From Ceratopteris richardii (lineage: Eukaryota > Streptophyta > Polypodiopsida > Polypodiales > Pteridaceae), in the NCBI GenBank assembly GCA_020310875.1, contig CM035439.1, forward strand, positions 143,289,700 to 143,353,699: a DNA stretch of 64,000 nt, given 5' to 3'. Each line of letters opens with the position of its first letter. The first letter of the stretch is position 1. The translations under genes and the position numbers were made by a program. Shown in pieces: positions 21,536-34,119 of the stretch. The notes below the pieces were generated by a model, which had not been told where the DNA came from, ran no database searches, and saw only the letters and a list, made by a program, of their open reading frames with translations.

Positions 21536-22584
21536 TGTTGGTGCGATTCAAGCCTTCACAATTTGGCTTGGGTTACTTCAAGAAGACAATACTTGAAGGA
21601 AGGACCATAGGAACTTATGCTTATAAGTTCTTACCATTTTTACTTCTTGTGAAAGTCTAAAATGACTTGGCATTCTTATGTAATCACTTACCTAATAGAT
21701 TCGTGGAATTAGATGGTATGAGTTGAGAGAATATCTCCCTACTTTTAGAGGAGTGATTATAGGGAGCCTTAGATTTGAATTTGAAATTCAAATCAACTTC
21801 AACTCATATAAAAAAGAGAAGAAAACTCGCGGGCTGAGTGAGGTGTACATCCGAGATTCATTTACACTATCATTGAGTGTGTGTGAGTGCTACACCATAG
21901 CCCACAACACTTAGGCTACACTTATGATGCCAATGAGATTGTACATCATTGTGAATTAATACAAGTCTTTACATTCATCAACTCTGTGTTCTCTGAGTGT
22001 ACTACTTCAAGTCTGCCAACTTCAAAGAGGCATATCTCAGTGCCTACTCCACCAAATCAAGTGATTCAAAGCTTGGTAGATCCAGCTCAAAGCATACTAC
22101 AAGCATACAAAGTTTGAAGCAACTTGGTTCAGCCAATTTCGAGAAATCACGGTCGAAGTGCTCACTAGTATTTGTCTGCATACTTCCTAAAAAGTCGGGG
22201 GTGTCCATAATTTTGCTAAAGTGATTTCTTTGAGTATAGTTTATCATTTTATCTCATTCCACTTGAAAATGGTAGCTTACTAAGCTAATAGAATACCTCT
22301 AGAAGGAATTTTTCCAATTGTAAGTGTACTGGTCATACTGAGCATAACTCTGAGCAAGTGTCAATACCAAAATAGCAAGTTTTCTTGGATTTGTGAAGTA
22401 TCAAGTAGTCTGTTTTGATTTGAACACTACACACATCATTTGCAAAGTACATATATGATCTCTTGGTATCATTTGGAAGCTAAGGGTGTCTACTAATCAT
22501 ATCTGGAGTCACTAAGGGCTGGTGCAAAGCAGGATTAGCAGCACCTACTCAATCTTCTGGAGGATCCATCCATCTTTCCCAACA
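21536..22584 (+). repeat. 3' LTR of element A
   Basis: 1,049 bp, TGTTGGTGCG...TTTCCCAACA. Close copy of 16232-17272. Confidence 0.95.
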
Positions 22585-23243
22585 GAAATCACTTGTACAT
22601 TACATGGAAGCAATATACATACACTTGTGACCATCATTGTCTTGCTCCTTCAATTCTCTGCATCATCTTCTTCACCAATAGTAATCTTGCAGAGGCTGCT
22701 TCTCTCTCTTAGCTCCAAATTGAGTGCAAGATGACTCATTGGAAATATATTAGTGTCTAGTTTATGCCTATAAATATTCATACATTTGGTTCAATAGATT
22801 GGGAGAAATATGAGTTTTTCTGTCTCGGGGTCAATCTCTACGTATTCCTGAAAAATAGGAAGTACCACCGGTGAATGTTGCATTCATTCCTATAGCATAT
22901 TTTGCTTATTCCTAATACGTTTGTGCATTCCATACACTCAACCCTATGTGTATCACTCCCATAAAAGGATTTTTTCTAATTGTAATCATGCTGGTCGCTA
23001 TGGGCATTTGAAGCTCATTGTCTCTTCCATAGATAGTAAGTTTTTTGAGCTAGTCGATCCGCGAACCTATCTATTTTGTGTCGACTCATTCTCCTTGATG
23101 CTCCAAAGTACATAGTGTGTTTCTTTGCACTTATTGCATTCCTATAAGGTCTATTTGAGTCTCCATAAGTTGAAGGGCTGGTCTTGTGCCGATTGGCATG
23201 AACAAACTTCGTCGCTTCGAAACGCACTGACCAAGTTCTTTCA
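22585..23243 (+). repeat. 5' LTR of element B, part 2 (R/U5)
   Basis: Resumes B's LTR at GAAATCACTTGTAC and matches 27842-28513, ending AAGTTCTTTCA before B's primer site. Together with 15849-16231 it makes one LTR. Confidence 0.93.
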
Positions 23244-23244
23244 G

Positions 23245-23256
23245 TGGTAGCAGAGC
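23245..23256 (+). promoter_or_regulatory. Primer-binding site of element B
   Basis: TGGTAGCAGAGC, one base off the consensus initiator tRNA-Met site, one base after the LTR. Confidence 0.85.
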
Positions 23257-23265
23257 TAGATCAAG

Positions 23266-24132
23266 ATGGGTGACAGATTTCCCTCAATGATCGAGAAGCT
23301 TGATCGATACAACTATGCGGCTTGGAAAATCAGAATGGAGGCCTATTTGCAAGGTAGAAATCTTTATGGAATTGTAGCAGGTGATGAAGCTATGCCTATT
23401 CCAAGATCCAAAGGAGGACCTACACAAGAGGAGATAGATAAGCTCACAGTTTGGTGCGCAAGGGATGCTCAAGCAAGGTCGTACATACTAAACTCTATGT
23501 GTGACTTTCTATTACCACATATTAGAGGATGCAAGACATCTCAAGAGACTTGGGATGCCCTCGAGACTTTCTTTTCTGCTAGTACCAAAGTAAGAAAGAA
23601 TCATCTTTGGAACGAGTTCAACCAAATGAAGAAGACACCTAAACAAACCATCATAGAGTTTGTTACCAAGGTCAAGGAGGTTGCAGATCAGTTAGCATCC
23701 ATTGGAGAGCTGATTGAAGAAGACGTCATCATGAGGCAAATTCTCAACATTATTCGAAGTGATAAGCAATGGCAATCCTTCACGACGGCTTATGATCTCC
23801 TCATGGATGTGCAGACTCCAGACTTCAACATCTCTCTTGGACAACTCTTCAATCAAGAAACCAACAATAGCATAAAGGAAGGTAACTCTTATCATGGTAA
23901 TTCAACTAGTGCTCTATATACAGATAAGAAGGATAAGAAGCAGAAAGGCAAGAAGAAGGAAGAAGATGAAGAAGAGACTTCTCAAGCCAACTTTGCAAGC
24001 AAGAGCAAGTGGAAAGGGAAGAAGAAAGGACAAAAGCAAGACAAAGTCAAAGGTCAGAATGTTCAACCTTGTGCCATATGCGATAAGACCAACCACACCA
24101 CTCAGAATTGTTCGTTCAATGGGAAGACTTAG
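23266..24132 (+). pseudogene. Element B gag
   Basis: Starts MGDRFPSMIEKLDRYNYAAW, closely parallel to element A gag. A UBN2-type domain is followed by a Lys-rich stretch. A complete CCHC knuckle (CAICDKTNHTTQNC near 24070-24110) has the canonical CX2CX4HX4C spacing. A TAG at 24130-24132 stops the frame. The same frame continues beyond it through a Gly/Arg/Asn-rich tail into protease, so gag and pol were originally one polyprotein. Confidence 0.9.
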
Positions 24133-27100
24133 AAAGGAAGTGGAAGAGGTGGATATGGCAGCAATAGAGGTAGAGGTGGACACAACTTCAAAAATAACAA
24201 TAGAAGCTATAATAGAAGGGACTACAACAATTATTCAGAAGATCAACCACATGAAGACTCATTGCTTCTTATGAATCTAAGCCACAAAGAAGGTAAAGAA
24301 GATGATCATTTGTTCTACATAGATTCAGGATATTTGAATCATGTTGCAGGCAACATTGCTCTTCTATCTGATTTGGAAAGTCCAAAGCATAGAAATGAAG
24401 TGCAAACAGGGGATGACACAAAGCACAATGTGGAGAAGATTGGTAATGTCAAAGCTTCCAATGGCAGGACAAACATTCTGAGTAAGGTTCTCTATGTACC
24501 CACTATCACTAAAAACTTAATAAGTACAGGCCAAATAGTTGAAAAAGTCTTGCAAGTTAGGTTCACCCAACATGGAGCTTTTGTGGAAGATCCATGTCAA
24601 GGCTTCAAGAAGATAGCCTGAGGTGAGAAGCATGGTAGGCTCTTTACTTTTGAAGTAGGAAAAACCAAGAATATAGCTCTATTCAACTTTGGGTCTCAAA
24701 CCCTAAGTGACCTTGAAGTGTGGCATAAGAGACTTGCTCATGTGAATGAAAGAACCTTGAAGGATATATGTAGGGATCAAAGTGTTAGGACTGCCGAACA
24801 TATCAAAGCAACACATGATCAACAGGTGTGATGCATGTCAGATTGGGAAGGCACAAAGACAACCATTCAACCACAAAGGCTACATCCACAACAACTTATT
24901 GGACTTAGTACATACAAATGTATGGGGACCAAGTCAAGAACCTTCATTGGCAGGATCAAGGTATTATCTCATTTATTGACGACCATAGTAGATGGACTAT
25001 TCTATACTTTATCAAGAGTAAGAATGAAGTGTTTGATTGCTTCAAGAAGTATCTTGCACATGTGGAGAATCATATAGGTAGATCACTAAAGAGGCTCAGA
25101 TCTGATGGAGGGGGAGAATACTTCTCCAAAGAGTTTGATGAGTTCTTGCAGGAAAAAGGTATCAAAAGAGAAGTGACTACTAGGTACTCTCCTCAACTAA
25201 ATGGAATTGCAAAGAGGAGAAACAAGACACTGGTTGGATCAGCCCGAACAATGCTTGAAGAGAAGAAGTTGCCACATTATCTATGGGCAGAAGCTATTTC
25301 AACTGTTGTGTACCTTGTCAATCAACTACCATCCAAATCACTTCAAGGTATGACTCCTTATGAAGCATGGCATGGAAGAAAACCTAGTCTTGGACATTGC
25401 AAGGTTTTTGGTTGTTTAACTTATGTTCATGTACCATCACAAATAAGAGGTAAGCTAGATGAAAGGGCAACAAAGGCAGTGTTTATTGGATATGATTCAA
25501 CTCAGATGGGTTACAAGTTCTTCAATCCTTCAACCAAGCAATTCACTATAAGTAGAGATGTTGTGTTTGAAGAACACAGGTCTTGGTATGATGAAGACAA
25601 ACAAAAGGTAACACTAGTATATGATCTTGATTCTGACTCTCATCAATTAGGAAGCAAGCATGATACACAGGTCCAGGATCCAAGAAGTGATACAGACAAT
25701 GACCAAGATGAAAGAGAAAAGGATTACAAGCTATGGAGGTCAAGAGGCAAAGCAAAGATGCAAGAGGTTGGAGAATGCTCCAAACAAGCACCTAGAAGAT
25801 TAGCAAGAGAGAAGAAACAACCAGAAAGGTATGGATATGATTCCACATTTGTTACGAAGCATTCAATCTACTTGGCAAAAGACTCTATTTTAGAGGAACC
25901 CTCAACCTATCAAGAGGCAAAGGTAAACCCTAATTGGGAAAACTCCATGAAAGAAGAGATAGATGCATTGAAGGAAATGGACACTTGGGATTTGGTTCCA
26001 ATGTCGCCGAATCAAAAGGTGATTGGTTGCAAATGGGTATATAAAGTTAAAAGAAATTCAGATGGATCAGTTTGTAGGTACAAGGTACGATTAGTTGCCA
26101 AAGGATGCTCACAAACTCATGGTATAGACTATGAGGAAACATTCTCACCAGTTGTGAAGATTACTACAATCAGGACATTGATAAGTGTAGCTGCTGCAAG
26201 GAATTGGAGACTCCTCCAACTTGATGTGAAAAATGCATTCTTAAATGGTTGGATAAGTGAAGAGGTATACATGTCACAAACACCAGGTTTTGAAAATCCT
26301 AATCATCCATCTTATGTTTGCAGACTTAAGAAAGCATTGTATGGATTGAAACAAGCTCCTAGATCTTGGAATTACAAGTTGGTTACATATCTTCAAGATC
26401 AAGGGTTCAAAGCTAGCAGCTCAGATCCTTCTCTATTCATCAAAAGGGATCACAATGAGGTTATCTATCTATGTGTATATGTAGATGATATTATTGTGAC
26501 AGGTGATGATCTAAATGGCATTCAAAGGATCAAGAGACACACGCAAGAGGAGGTCAAAATCAGTGACCTAGGTGAGCTCACATATTTCCTAGGTATGCAG
26601 GTGATATATACAGATGAAGGAATGTATTTGACTCAGAGAAGGTACATTCATGATCTTCTTTTCAAGTTAAAAATGGAGAACACTAAACCTATAGGTACAC
26701 CTTTGGAGATGAATCATAAACTTAGTGTTTATGAAGGTGAGAAAATTGAAGACATTAAAGAGTATCAAAGCTTGGTAGGTAGCTTGATTTATGCTACTCA
26801 TACAAGGGAAGACATCTCATATAGTGTGGGAGTGCTTAGGCAGTTCATGCACTCACCGAGAAGACCACACATGGATGCGGCTAAGAGAGTACTTAAGTAT
26901 CTCAAAGGTACAATCAACGAAGGTATATTCTATCCTTACTCTTCAGATTTGGATATCAAAATCTACTCAGATGCAGATTGGGCAGGAGCTAAGGATGATA
27001 GAAAAAGTACATCTGGTTACTTAGCATTTGCAGGTTCAAAGCTAGTGTCATGGAGTTCCAAGAAGCAACCAACAGTTGCTTTATCTTCAACTGAAGCAGA

Positions 27101-27420
27101 GTATAGAGGCTTGACCATAGCAACTCAAGAGGCAATATGGTTAAAAGCATTGTATAAAGATTTGGGACTAGTGAGTTCCAAACCTCACATATTTGGAGAT
27201 AATGTAAGTTCCATGCATCTAGCGACAAATCCTATTTTCCATGCAAGAACCAAGCACATAGAAGTTTATTACCACTTCATCAAGGAGAAGCTCATGGCAA
27301 AGGAGATTGACATTTCTTTTGTTCCAAAAGCAAGTAGCAGATATGATGACGAAGGCACTTGATGGAATAAAGCTTTGTAGATTCAAAGCTATGGCAGATA
27401 TTCAACCTATTAGAGAATGA
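24133..27420 (+). pseudogene. Element B pol: protease, integrase, RT, RNase H
   Basis: Protease with FYIDSGYLNHVAGN (DSG kept) is near 24320. A TGA stop lies at 24619-24621. Frameshifts occur near 24785 and 24965, where the zinc region and the integrase start lie in different frames. From 24918 a long frame holds the rest: RSDGGGEYF and the E of NGIAKRRN for integrase, YVDDIIVTGDD (near 26480) for reverse transcriptase, and YSDADWAGAKDDRKSTSGYL for RNase H. A last frameshift near 27330 cuts off the C-terminus, whose proper stop is 27418-27420. The integrase motif reads AKRRN, not AERRN, so the catalytic Glu appears changed to Lys. Confidence 0.92.
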
Positions 27421-27452
27421 AGACTCAAGCATACTTTAGCTTGAGGGGGAGC

Positions 27453-28513
27453 TGTTGGAACCTCAAGCTTACACTATGCTTGAGGTGGATTTGATCTACA
27501 TCAAAGGCTATCGCGTCGAAAGAATATCCATTGGAGAGTTCTTTTTCTTATGCTCATTTATTGTAATTGAGAGATTTTTTGATGGCTCATTTACCGTTGT
27601 AAAAGCCTTGAGCTTTACAGATGTAAAGGTAGAAAGATAGAGCCCACCCACGAAATTGTGGTGGTTGAATTTGCATTCAATCAAGCAATCAATCACCTAA
27701 AAGTAGATCAAACTAGATCTTCACTTTTCCTAGATTGTAGGAAAGTGAATTGATTCCCTCCAACAACCATTCCCACCTTTATTTGAATTCCAATTTCCCT
27801 TGTAGAAGTTGTGGAACACTCCTAGTGTCTATATAAAGACTTGAAATCACTTGTACATTACATGGAAGCAATATACATACACTTGTGACCATCATTGTCT
27901 TGCTCCTTCAATTCTCTGCATCATCTTCTTCGCCAACATTAATCGTGCAGAGGTTGCTGCTCTCTCTCTAGAGCTCCAAATTGAGTGGAAGATGGCTCAT
28001 TGGAAAGGTATTAGTGTCTAGTTTATGCCTATAAGGTTTCATAGCATGTGGTTCAGTAGATTGGGAGAAATCTGAGTTTTGTTATCTCAGGGTCAATCTC
28101 TGCATATTCCTGAAAAATAGGAAGTACCACCGGTGAATGTCACATTCATTCCTATAGCATATTTTGCTTATTCCTTATACTTTTTGTGCATTCCATACAC
28201 GCAACCCTATGTGTATCACTCCCATAAAAGGATTTTTTCTAATTGTGTTATGGGCATTTGAAGCTCATTGTCTCTTCCATAGATAGTAAGTTTTTTGAGC
28301 TAGTCGACCGGCGAACCTATCTGTTTTCTATCGACTCATTCTCCTTGATGCTCCAAAGTACATAGTGTGCTTCTTTGCACTTATTGCATGCCTATAAGGT
28401 CTTTTTGAGTCTCCATAAGTTGAAGGGCTGGTCTTGTGCCGGTTGGCTTGACCAAACTTTGTCGCTTCGAAACGCACTTTTCTACCTTCTACAAGCTTCT
28501 CCAAGTTCTTTCA
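27453..28513 (+). repeat. 3' LTR of element B
   Basis: TGTTGGAACCTC...AAGTTCTTTCA, with a TATATAAA box at 27830-27837. It is uninterrupted and serves as reference for the split 5' LTR. It has a small extra stretch near 28480-28500. Confidence 0.94.
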
Positions 28514-29455
28514 CTTCCTTCACTTTGGCTCCAAGCTTTGTCTCCTTGATTTTTCCAAGATTTGCCCACCTTTTCTTTGGCTTGTGCAAATATGAACATT
28601 GCATTCACTTGATGTATCTAAACTCAAAAATCTAATTCATTTAATTATCATACCATGAGCACACTTATAGTTTCTTTTTCAACTTTATCCCAATAGGTTT
28701 TATCCACAACAAGATACATCCACAAACTTCATACATAGTAGCCTTGCATCTTATCAATCTCCATGGCATCTTAACACATGTACTTTCAGCTCATCTATGG
28801 TAGAACATGAACAAGCTTCAAAGCTTTAATATCATGCTAACAAATACTCATAAGCATGTATATAAATCACTAATCATGTAGGCATATATCTAGCCCTCTT
28901 GATGCCAATTCATATGACTACATACACCTATACATTTTTAGCTTTTATAGAATTTATAAAATAGCCTATTACTCATCCACACATCATCAAATATATTTAT
29001 ATATATCCTATACCATATGTGCATACATTCGCGCATGCTAAGCATCAATGGACGAATTCAAATTCAGTTTATATTCAGCTAGCATGGTTGTCCAAAATTG
29101 TCATACATCGTGAGCATAACTTTCACAAGCATGCATACATAAGCATCTTCATTGCTTAAGCATATAATGAAATCCTCAAGCTTACATATAAAAGCTTCAA
29201 TATTGAGCTATGTACATAATATGAACTTTCACTTCATTCAATTGAGTGCAATACCTCAAACATGCATACAATGTTCATATGCAATTGTATGTAGTTGCTC
29301 ATGTAAGATTCTTTGCTTGAATCTTCATTTCCTTCTATTGGCTGCTCATAAATCCTCAACCAATTGATTAGTATCACTTATACTTGAATCAATGATCAAG
29401 AATATGTACTCAAGAGTAGGACAAGAGAGTGTATCACTTTAAATAACATAAAGCA
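28514..29455. other. About 0.9 kb AT-rich DNA with no recognisable gene
   Basis: Begins in CT-rich sequence like that left of element B, then becomes AT-rich. Open frames on both strands are short and without motifs. No tRNA, long tandem repeat or LTR was seen. Confidence 0.4.
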
Positions 29456-29506
29456 ACCGAATGGCTTGTTCCAATCTGGTGTAGTCAAGATTGGTGCTCA
29501 ACATAA

Positions 29507-30604
29507 TCATTGTTCAAGCTCGTTCAAGGAGGTTTCACATTCATTTGTCCACTCAAAGTTATTCAAGAGAGCATACAGAGGCTTTGCAATGACAGCATAC
29601 ATGTGAATGACACGTCGGTAATAACCACAATGCCCCATGAAAGCTTGTACCTCTTTGACATTCTTTGGCCTAGGTAATTCTGCAATAGCTCTCACTTTCT
29701 CCTCATTTGTGGATATGCCATTCTTTGATACTATGTGTCCTAGAATCATGCCCTAGCTGACCATGAAAACACACTTTTCTAGGTTCAAGAAAACTTGATA
29801 TTCTCTACATTTGTCAAAGATAGCTCTCAGCTCAGGGATATGCATTTGTCTAATGTTGGAATAAGCACAGAGGTCATCCACATAGACTTCCAGGTTCTTC
29901 CTCAAGAACTCTTTAAAGACATGGCACATCAACCTTTGAAAGGTAGATGCTGCATTGGTGAGACCAACTAGCATTACCCGGAGAGAAAATATGCCCCAGT
30001 CTCTGGCAAAAGTTATCTTATGTTGATCTTCTAGAGCTATGGCCACTTGATTGTAGCTAGAGAACCCATCAAGGAAGTTGTATACTTCCTTGCGTGCCAC
30101 TCTTTCTAAGAGATGCTTAGTGATAGGAAGTGGGTAACTATCTCTTATAGTGGATGCATTAACTTTCTTCAAGTTAATGCATACACGTAACTTCTCATTC
30201 TTCTTGGGCACCACTATGATGGGGGATACCCATTCAGTGTGCTCAATTTCATACATAAATCCAGCTTCTACCAATCTATCTATCTCTTCCTTGATCTTGG
30301 CAGCATAGTTATCATTGTAGGTGTATGGCTTTCGCTTAGAGGGTTTGGCATCTGAGGTCTTGGGAATTGTATGTGAGCATATGTCCGGGTCTACACCTTT
30401 TAAGTCTTTGTTGCTCCATGCAAAAACATCTCTATTTTCTCTTAGCAAGGCTACCAATTCTTGTTCCTGTTCCTCAGATAGGTCATGTCCTATGTAGGTG
30501 CATCTTTCTTCTCCTTCTTCTATGGTTACCAAACTTTTCTTGGTGATTTCTTTGTTATCATAGGCTTCTCTTGCTTGTGCATCGCATTTAGGCATTTTTA
30601 TCAT
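29507..30604 (-). pseudogene. Remnant C reverse transcriptase
   Basis: One frame from 30604 to 29507 with a single TAG at 29755-29753. It shows WVSPIIVVPKKNEKLRVCINLKKV, then YPLPITKHLLERV, a degraded middle, and the catalytic YVDDLCAYSN near 29880. The thumb region VQAFMGHCGYYRRVI comes near 29600. At the stop the D copy has a Gln codon, so a CAG-to-TAG change is likely. The frame is well kept for a deletion derivative. Confidence 0.87.
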
Positions 30605-31107
30605 GACTCTCCTATCTTCTATCTCATACTTCTTAAAGTTTCCAGGGACCTAAAACAAGGATTCTTCCTCTGTTGGTGCCGGGCTTCTTTTTTTCTCTTT
30701 TCTTGTCTTCACGCTTGGTGGTTACCTGGGTGGTTAAACTCACATCCTTCCTCGATACTTTGTGTCTCTAAGGATGAGCTTCTACTTCGTAGAAATATTC
30801 CTCTTCTGATGCAAAAGGTGGGTCCATAATAATTGACTCTAAATTGGAGTCACTTGCATCCTTGAATGCATCAATGCTAGGATCACACTCTTCAATAACC
30901 AAGTCACCCATGATTGGCTCTATTGTCAAGATTGAAATGTCATAGCCATCCTTGTCACAGTGGGGTGTCCATCTTCATTGACGGCTACATCCATTTGTCG
31001 CTAGAGTTTCTGCCCAACCATGAGGTTCAAATTCTTCATTTGGAAAGATGACAAGTGCATAGGCTAGGTCTTGAATTGATCTATGAGTTTCCTTTGCACC
31101 TACTTCT
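30605..31107 (-). pseudogene. Remnant C protease-RT linker, degraded
   Basis: Corresponds to element D 39180-39640 (acidic linker) in reverse orientation, but with several frame changes and stops. No open frame of note. Confidence 0.6.
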
Positions 31108-31660
31108 CTATCTTAAAATTTCTCTCTTCTCTTCTTCTTCTACAACCTTACACATCCATAAGTGTGTGTCTTCATGCATCCATGAGGATCCTGATCCTAT
31201 GGAATGCATTGATTCTATATCATCCATGGCTCTATGGATGGGATTCCATTGAATAGGGGGCACATTTCTGTGAGAGTAATCTTTGAGATTGACTTTGGTT
31301 GTCACACCTAAGTGTTGCAAATACAAAGAATTGGTTCCCCAATCGTGTACTACTTGCAATTGTCTCATAAATGGTCTTCCCAAAATCATCTCATAGGCCT
31401 AATGTTTGCTAAATTCATGGATGACAAAAGTGTGTTCGAACTCTACACCACAGGTAGTTGAGAGTTATCCCTTCTAGTAGGCCCAAGGGTCTTTCAATGT
31501 GTCCATCAGCCATTTCTAATTTCATTCTCGTGGGTCTGAGTGCTGGTTTTCCCCATCACTTCCATAGGGAAGTGGTAGCAATTGCAACTCTTGCACCTGA
31601 GTCCAAAATAGCCTTGGTGGGGTATCCTTGATCATTGATCCAAAGATAGGTGTTTCCTTC
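31108..31660 (-). pseudogene. Remnant C aspartic protease region
   Basis: Minus-strand frames show the DSGA-type block near 31600 and the MILGRPFMRQLQVV block (31389-31340), the equivalents of the first protease of element D. At least one frame change lies between them. The short stretch QWNPIHRAMDDIE and an acid/lysine tail follow. Confidence 0.75.
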
Positions 31661-31689
31661 TTCTCCTTTGCTCTTCTTAGTTCAAACCA

Positions 31690-32020
31690 CAATTTGTTCT
31701 CCTCAAAAATGAGCTCTCTAGCTCCTTTTATAGTTTTTGGCTAGCTAGTGGCCCTCTCCAGACCTAGTGTCCGGCGTAGTTAGAAATTAGGTTCCTAGGC
31801 TCATATGAGCTCTAAAAATTATGAAAATTGGTACGTAAATACTTCTAATACTCTTCAAGCTTGAGGACTCCTTGGTTTGAACAAAATGGAGTCAAAAATT
31901 GTATTTACAATGTTCATGTAGTGATGAAAATCACTAATAAAAGGGAGTTATATTGGAAAAATTGCATGGCCTAATTGTCGGATCTTCTATGACGGCTTGG
32001 CCCTTCTCTTTGCTCTGATT
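31690..32020 (-). repeat. Partial LTR of remnant C
   Basis: The reverse complement aligns with element D LTR positions from near its start to the GAGCTCATTTTTG block just after the TATA box. It keeps a TATAAAAGG-like box near 31715-31723, minus strand. The terminal TGTTGG is eroded. Confidence 0.7.
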
Positions 32021-32040
32021 CTTTATGTTGGTTAAGAAGA

Positions 32041-32074
32041 AAGAGAGGAGAGAGATAGAGAGAGAGAGAGAGAT
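32041..32074. repeat. GA microsatellite
   Basis: Impure run of AGAGAG units with a few interruptions. Confidence 0.85.
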
Positions 32075-32976
32075 GTTGGGCAGCAAAGGCTGAATAGTTG
32101 GGGAGCCCCTCATAGGATAATTTGTAAACGGGCGATTGATCCCTTGGAATGTATATCAAGGCATATGTGAAGGAAGGAGCAAGCTGATGTTTGGCGGGTA
32201 ATTATTAATACAATGCAGTGGGGGAAATACGTGAGGAGCTGATGGAAGTTTAGAGCTTGTGGATTCAGAGGATGAGAGATCATCATCTTTATCAGAAAGA
32301 GTGTCGACTGGCATAAGATACTAGGAAACTGTGCTAGAGATGGTGAATCAAGTATGCATCAGAGAGGATGAGAGATCATCATCTTTAGCAGAAAGAGTGT
32401 CTTTATTGCAGGCAGGAGACTTGACAGAGAATTTTGATGCGATTGACCTTCTCACATAAATATTGTCTTTTGGTCAATCGCATGAAAAGAAGTGGGTAGG
32501 AGAATTTGTGACAAAATGAGTCAAAGAGGGAATTTGAAATAAGAAAGGGAACATTTTCCGCGCTGATAAGGAGAAATACTACTTACGAAAGCTTGGGAAT
32601 TGATGAATTTGAATAAGAGGCATTCTCTTTTGCTTGGTGAAAGGAACATAAAGATTTGTGGTACTGCATGTATTGAGAAGCATGTATTGAAAAAGCGAAG
32701 GCTTTTCGGTCTAGACGTGTAGGGTAACTTTACTGTCATTTTTACACTACAACAATGGTTTGTGTCACAGCCCATACAACAGTCGATGTTTTTTTCCCTT
32801 ATGGAGTTGATGCCACCACATGGCAACACATATGTCTACTAATTTGCTTTAATAAGAACCACAAATAAGAACGAATATATACGTGCTAGCGTGTAAGCGC
32901 TCGAAAAAGAGTGGGCAAACGACATCGAAACGACATACATCTAGAGAACTCTCTGACAGCGTGTACACACATATGC

Positions 32977-33187
<211 letters not shown>

Positions 33188-33259
33188 GTGATAAGATTTA
33201 TTGTCAATTTCAATTGACCTCTCAAATCCTTTCAAGTACGAACATATCATTTGTTTTGG

Positions 33260-33264
33260 CTCTC
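33260..33264. repeat. Left target-site duplication of element D
   Basis: CTCTC, repeated at 49240-49244 directly after the 3' LTR; 5 bp as expected for gypsy integrase. Confidence 0.85.
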
Positions 33265-33842
33265 TGTTGGCATCATATGGAGAGAAGCAAGTACGACATA
33301 CATGCAGATCTAGCACTAAGGCAACCCATTAAATTTTTCCAAACCTTACATCATTTTAAAAGTGATTTTCATCACTAAAAACCCTTGTAAATATCGTTTC
33401 ACCTTTTTGTAGCTCCATTTTGTACAAGCCGAGGAGTCCTCGAGCTTGAGGAGCCTTAGAAGTAGTTGCCTGCCAATTTTCATATTTTTTAGATCTCGTT
33501 TGAGCCCTCGAATAAGCCCTGGAACCTAATTTTTAACTAGGCCGGACACTAGGTCTGGACAGGGCCAAAGCTAGTCAAAAACTATAAATAGAGCTAGAGA
33601 GCTCATTTTTGGGCTAGCTTCTTGTAGTTTTGAGCTTGTATGAGAACTTGGTTGTGATAGAAGTGATTCCATTGTCTTACTCTCTTTGTTCTTGCTGTGT
33701 GTACACGTGTGTGTGTATGTGTGTGCATGTTGGTGTGCTTCTCACTCACACATTTGTGCCTTCACTTGCTCGAGGTCTTCATACCATCCTCATGTCTTCT
33801 CGGATTGACATTAAAGGAGGTGCTACTCATCACTGAGCTACA
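33265..33842 (+). repeat. 5' LTR of element D
   Basis: TGTTGGCATCATATGG...ACTGAGCTACA. Same length as the 3' LTR at 48662-49239 and nearly identical to it. Confidence 0.95.
33583..33590 (+). promoter_or_regulatory. TATA box in element D 5' LTR
   Basis: TATAAATA, also at 48980-48987 in the 3' LTR. It is followed about 30-60 bp downstream by the probable transcript start. Confidence 0.7.
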
Positions 33843-33850
33843 CCAAATTT

Positions 33851-33868
33851 TGGCGTCGTTGCCGGGGA
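33851..33868 (+). promoter_or_regulatory. Primer-binding site of element D
   Basis: TGGCGTCGTTGCCGGGGA, 8 bases after the LTR. It is one base off the TGGCGCCGTTGCCGGGGA site common in plant gypsy elements of the Athila/Tat type. Confidence 0.85.
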
Positions 33869-33925
33869 TTCGAGCTTTGAGGACGAGCGTGTGATGGTAA
33901 GACGTAGAGAGGATGCATTGGAATG

Positions 33926-34119
33926 GTAAGTAGTAGGTAGATTTCTAGTTTTTTCTCCATCTCCATCTCCATCTTCATCTCCATCTTCATCTCCATCTTC
34001 ATCTCCTTCACCACCTTATATTCCCACTTCCAAATCATTTCCCTCATTTGTTTTGTGCGAGTTTGAGAGAGAGCGAGTGTGTGTTCTTGTTTTTGTGTGC
34101 TTTTGCATGTTTCTTGTAG
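33926..34119 (+). other. Possible leader intron of element D
   Basis: A strong 5' splice-site match, G|GTAAGT, starts at 33926, about 60 bp after the primer site. The sequence TTTGCATGTTTCTTGTAG ending at 34119 is a good 3' splice site. The same donor could instead pair with the acceptor at 44377 to make a message for the third ORF. This is inference only; no transcript is visible here. Confidence 0.35.
33955..34012 (+). repeat. CATCTC/CATCTT microsatellite
   Basis: Alternating 6-bp units CCATCT and TCATCT in the leader of element D, inside the possible intron. Absent from the LTR. Confidence 0.85.

Larger units (their letters stand above)
16232..22584 (+). mobile_element. Ty1/copia element A, nearly intact, inserted in the 5' LTR of B
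   Basis: A plus-strand copia, 6.35 kb, in the order 5' LTR, primer site, gag, protease, integrase, reverse transcriptase, RNase H, polypurine tract, 3' LTR. The two LTRs differ at only scattered positions, so insertion is recent. The left LTR lacks the first 17 bp present in the right one. Coding damage is limited to one frameshift in the gag knuckle and a roughly 14-base gap at the start of RNase H. Gag and pol are clearly related to those of B, so the two are sister families. Confidence 0.95.
15849..28513 (+). mobile_element. Ty1/copia element B, split by element A
   Basis: A plus-strand copia with LTRs of about 1.05 kb. The 5' LTR is in two pieces (15849-16231 and 22585-23243) because element A inserted into it. 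The 3' LTR is 27453-28513. Flanks CTTCT (15844-15848) and CTTCC (28514-28518) look like a target duplication with one change. Gag and pol (23266-27420) carry two stops and at least three frameshifts. That is more damage than in A, as expected if B is the older element. Confidence 0.92.
29456..32020 (-). mobile_element. Gypsy remnant C, deletion derivative of the element D family
   Basis: A minus-strand relative of element D. From right to left it has the U3 part of a D-type LTR (about 32020-31690), an abrupt joint to the protease region (about 31680), a linker, reverse transcriptase, and the first bases of RNase H, ending at about 29456. LTR downstream half, primer site, leader and gag are missing, as is everything beyond RNase H. 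The DNA matches D closely but with many changes, so it is an old, internally deleted and 3'-truncated copy. Confidence 0.85.

Noticed and set aside
30485-30829. 114-codon plus-strand hydrophobic frame
   Set aside because: Antisense shadow of remnant C reverse transcriptase and linker on the minus strand.
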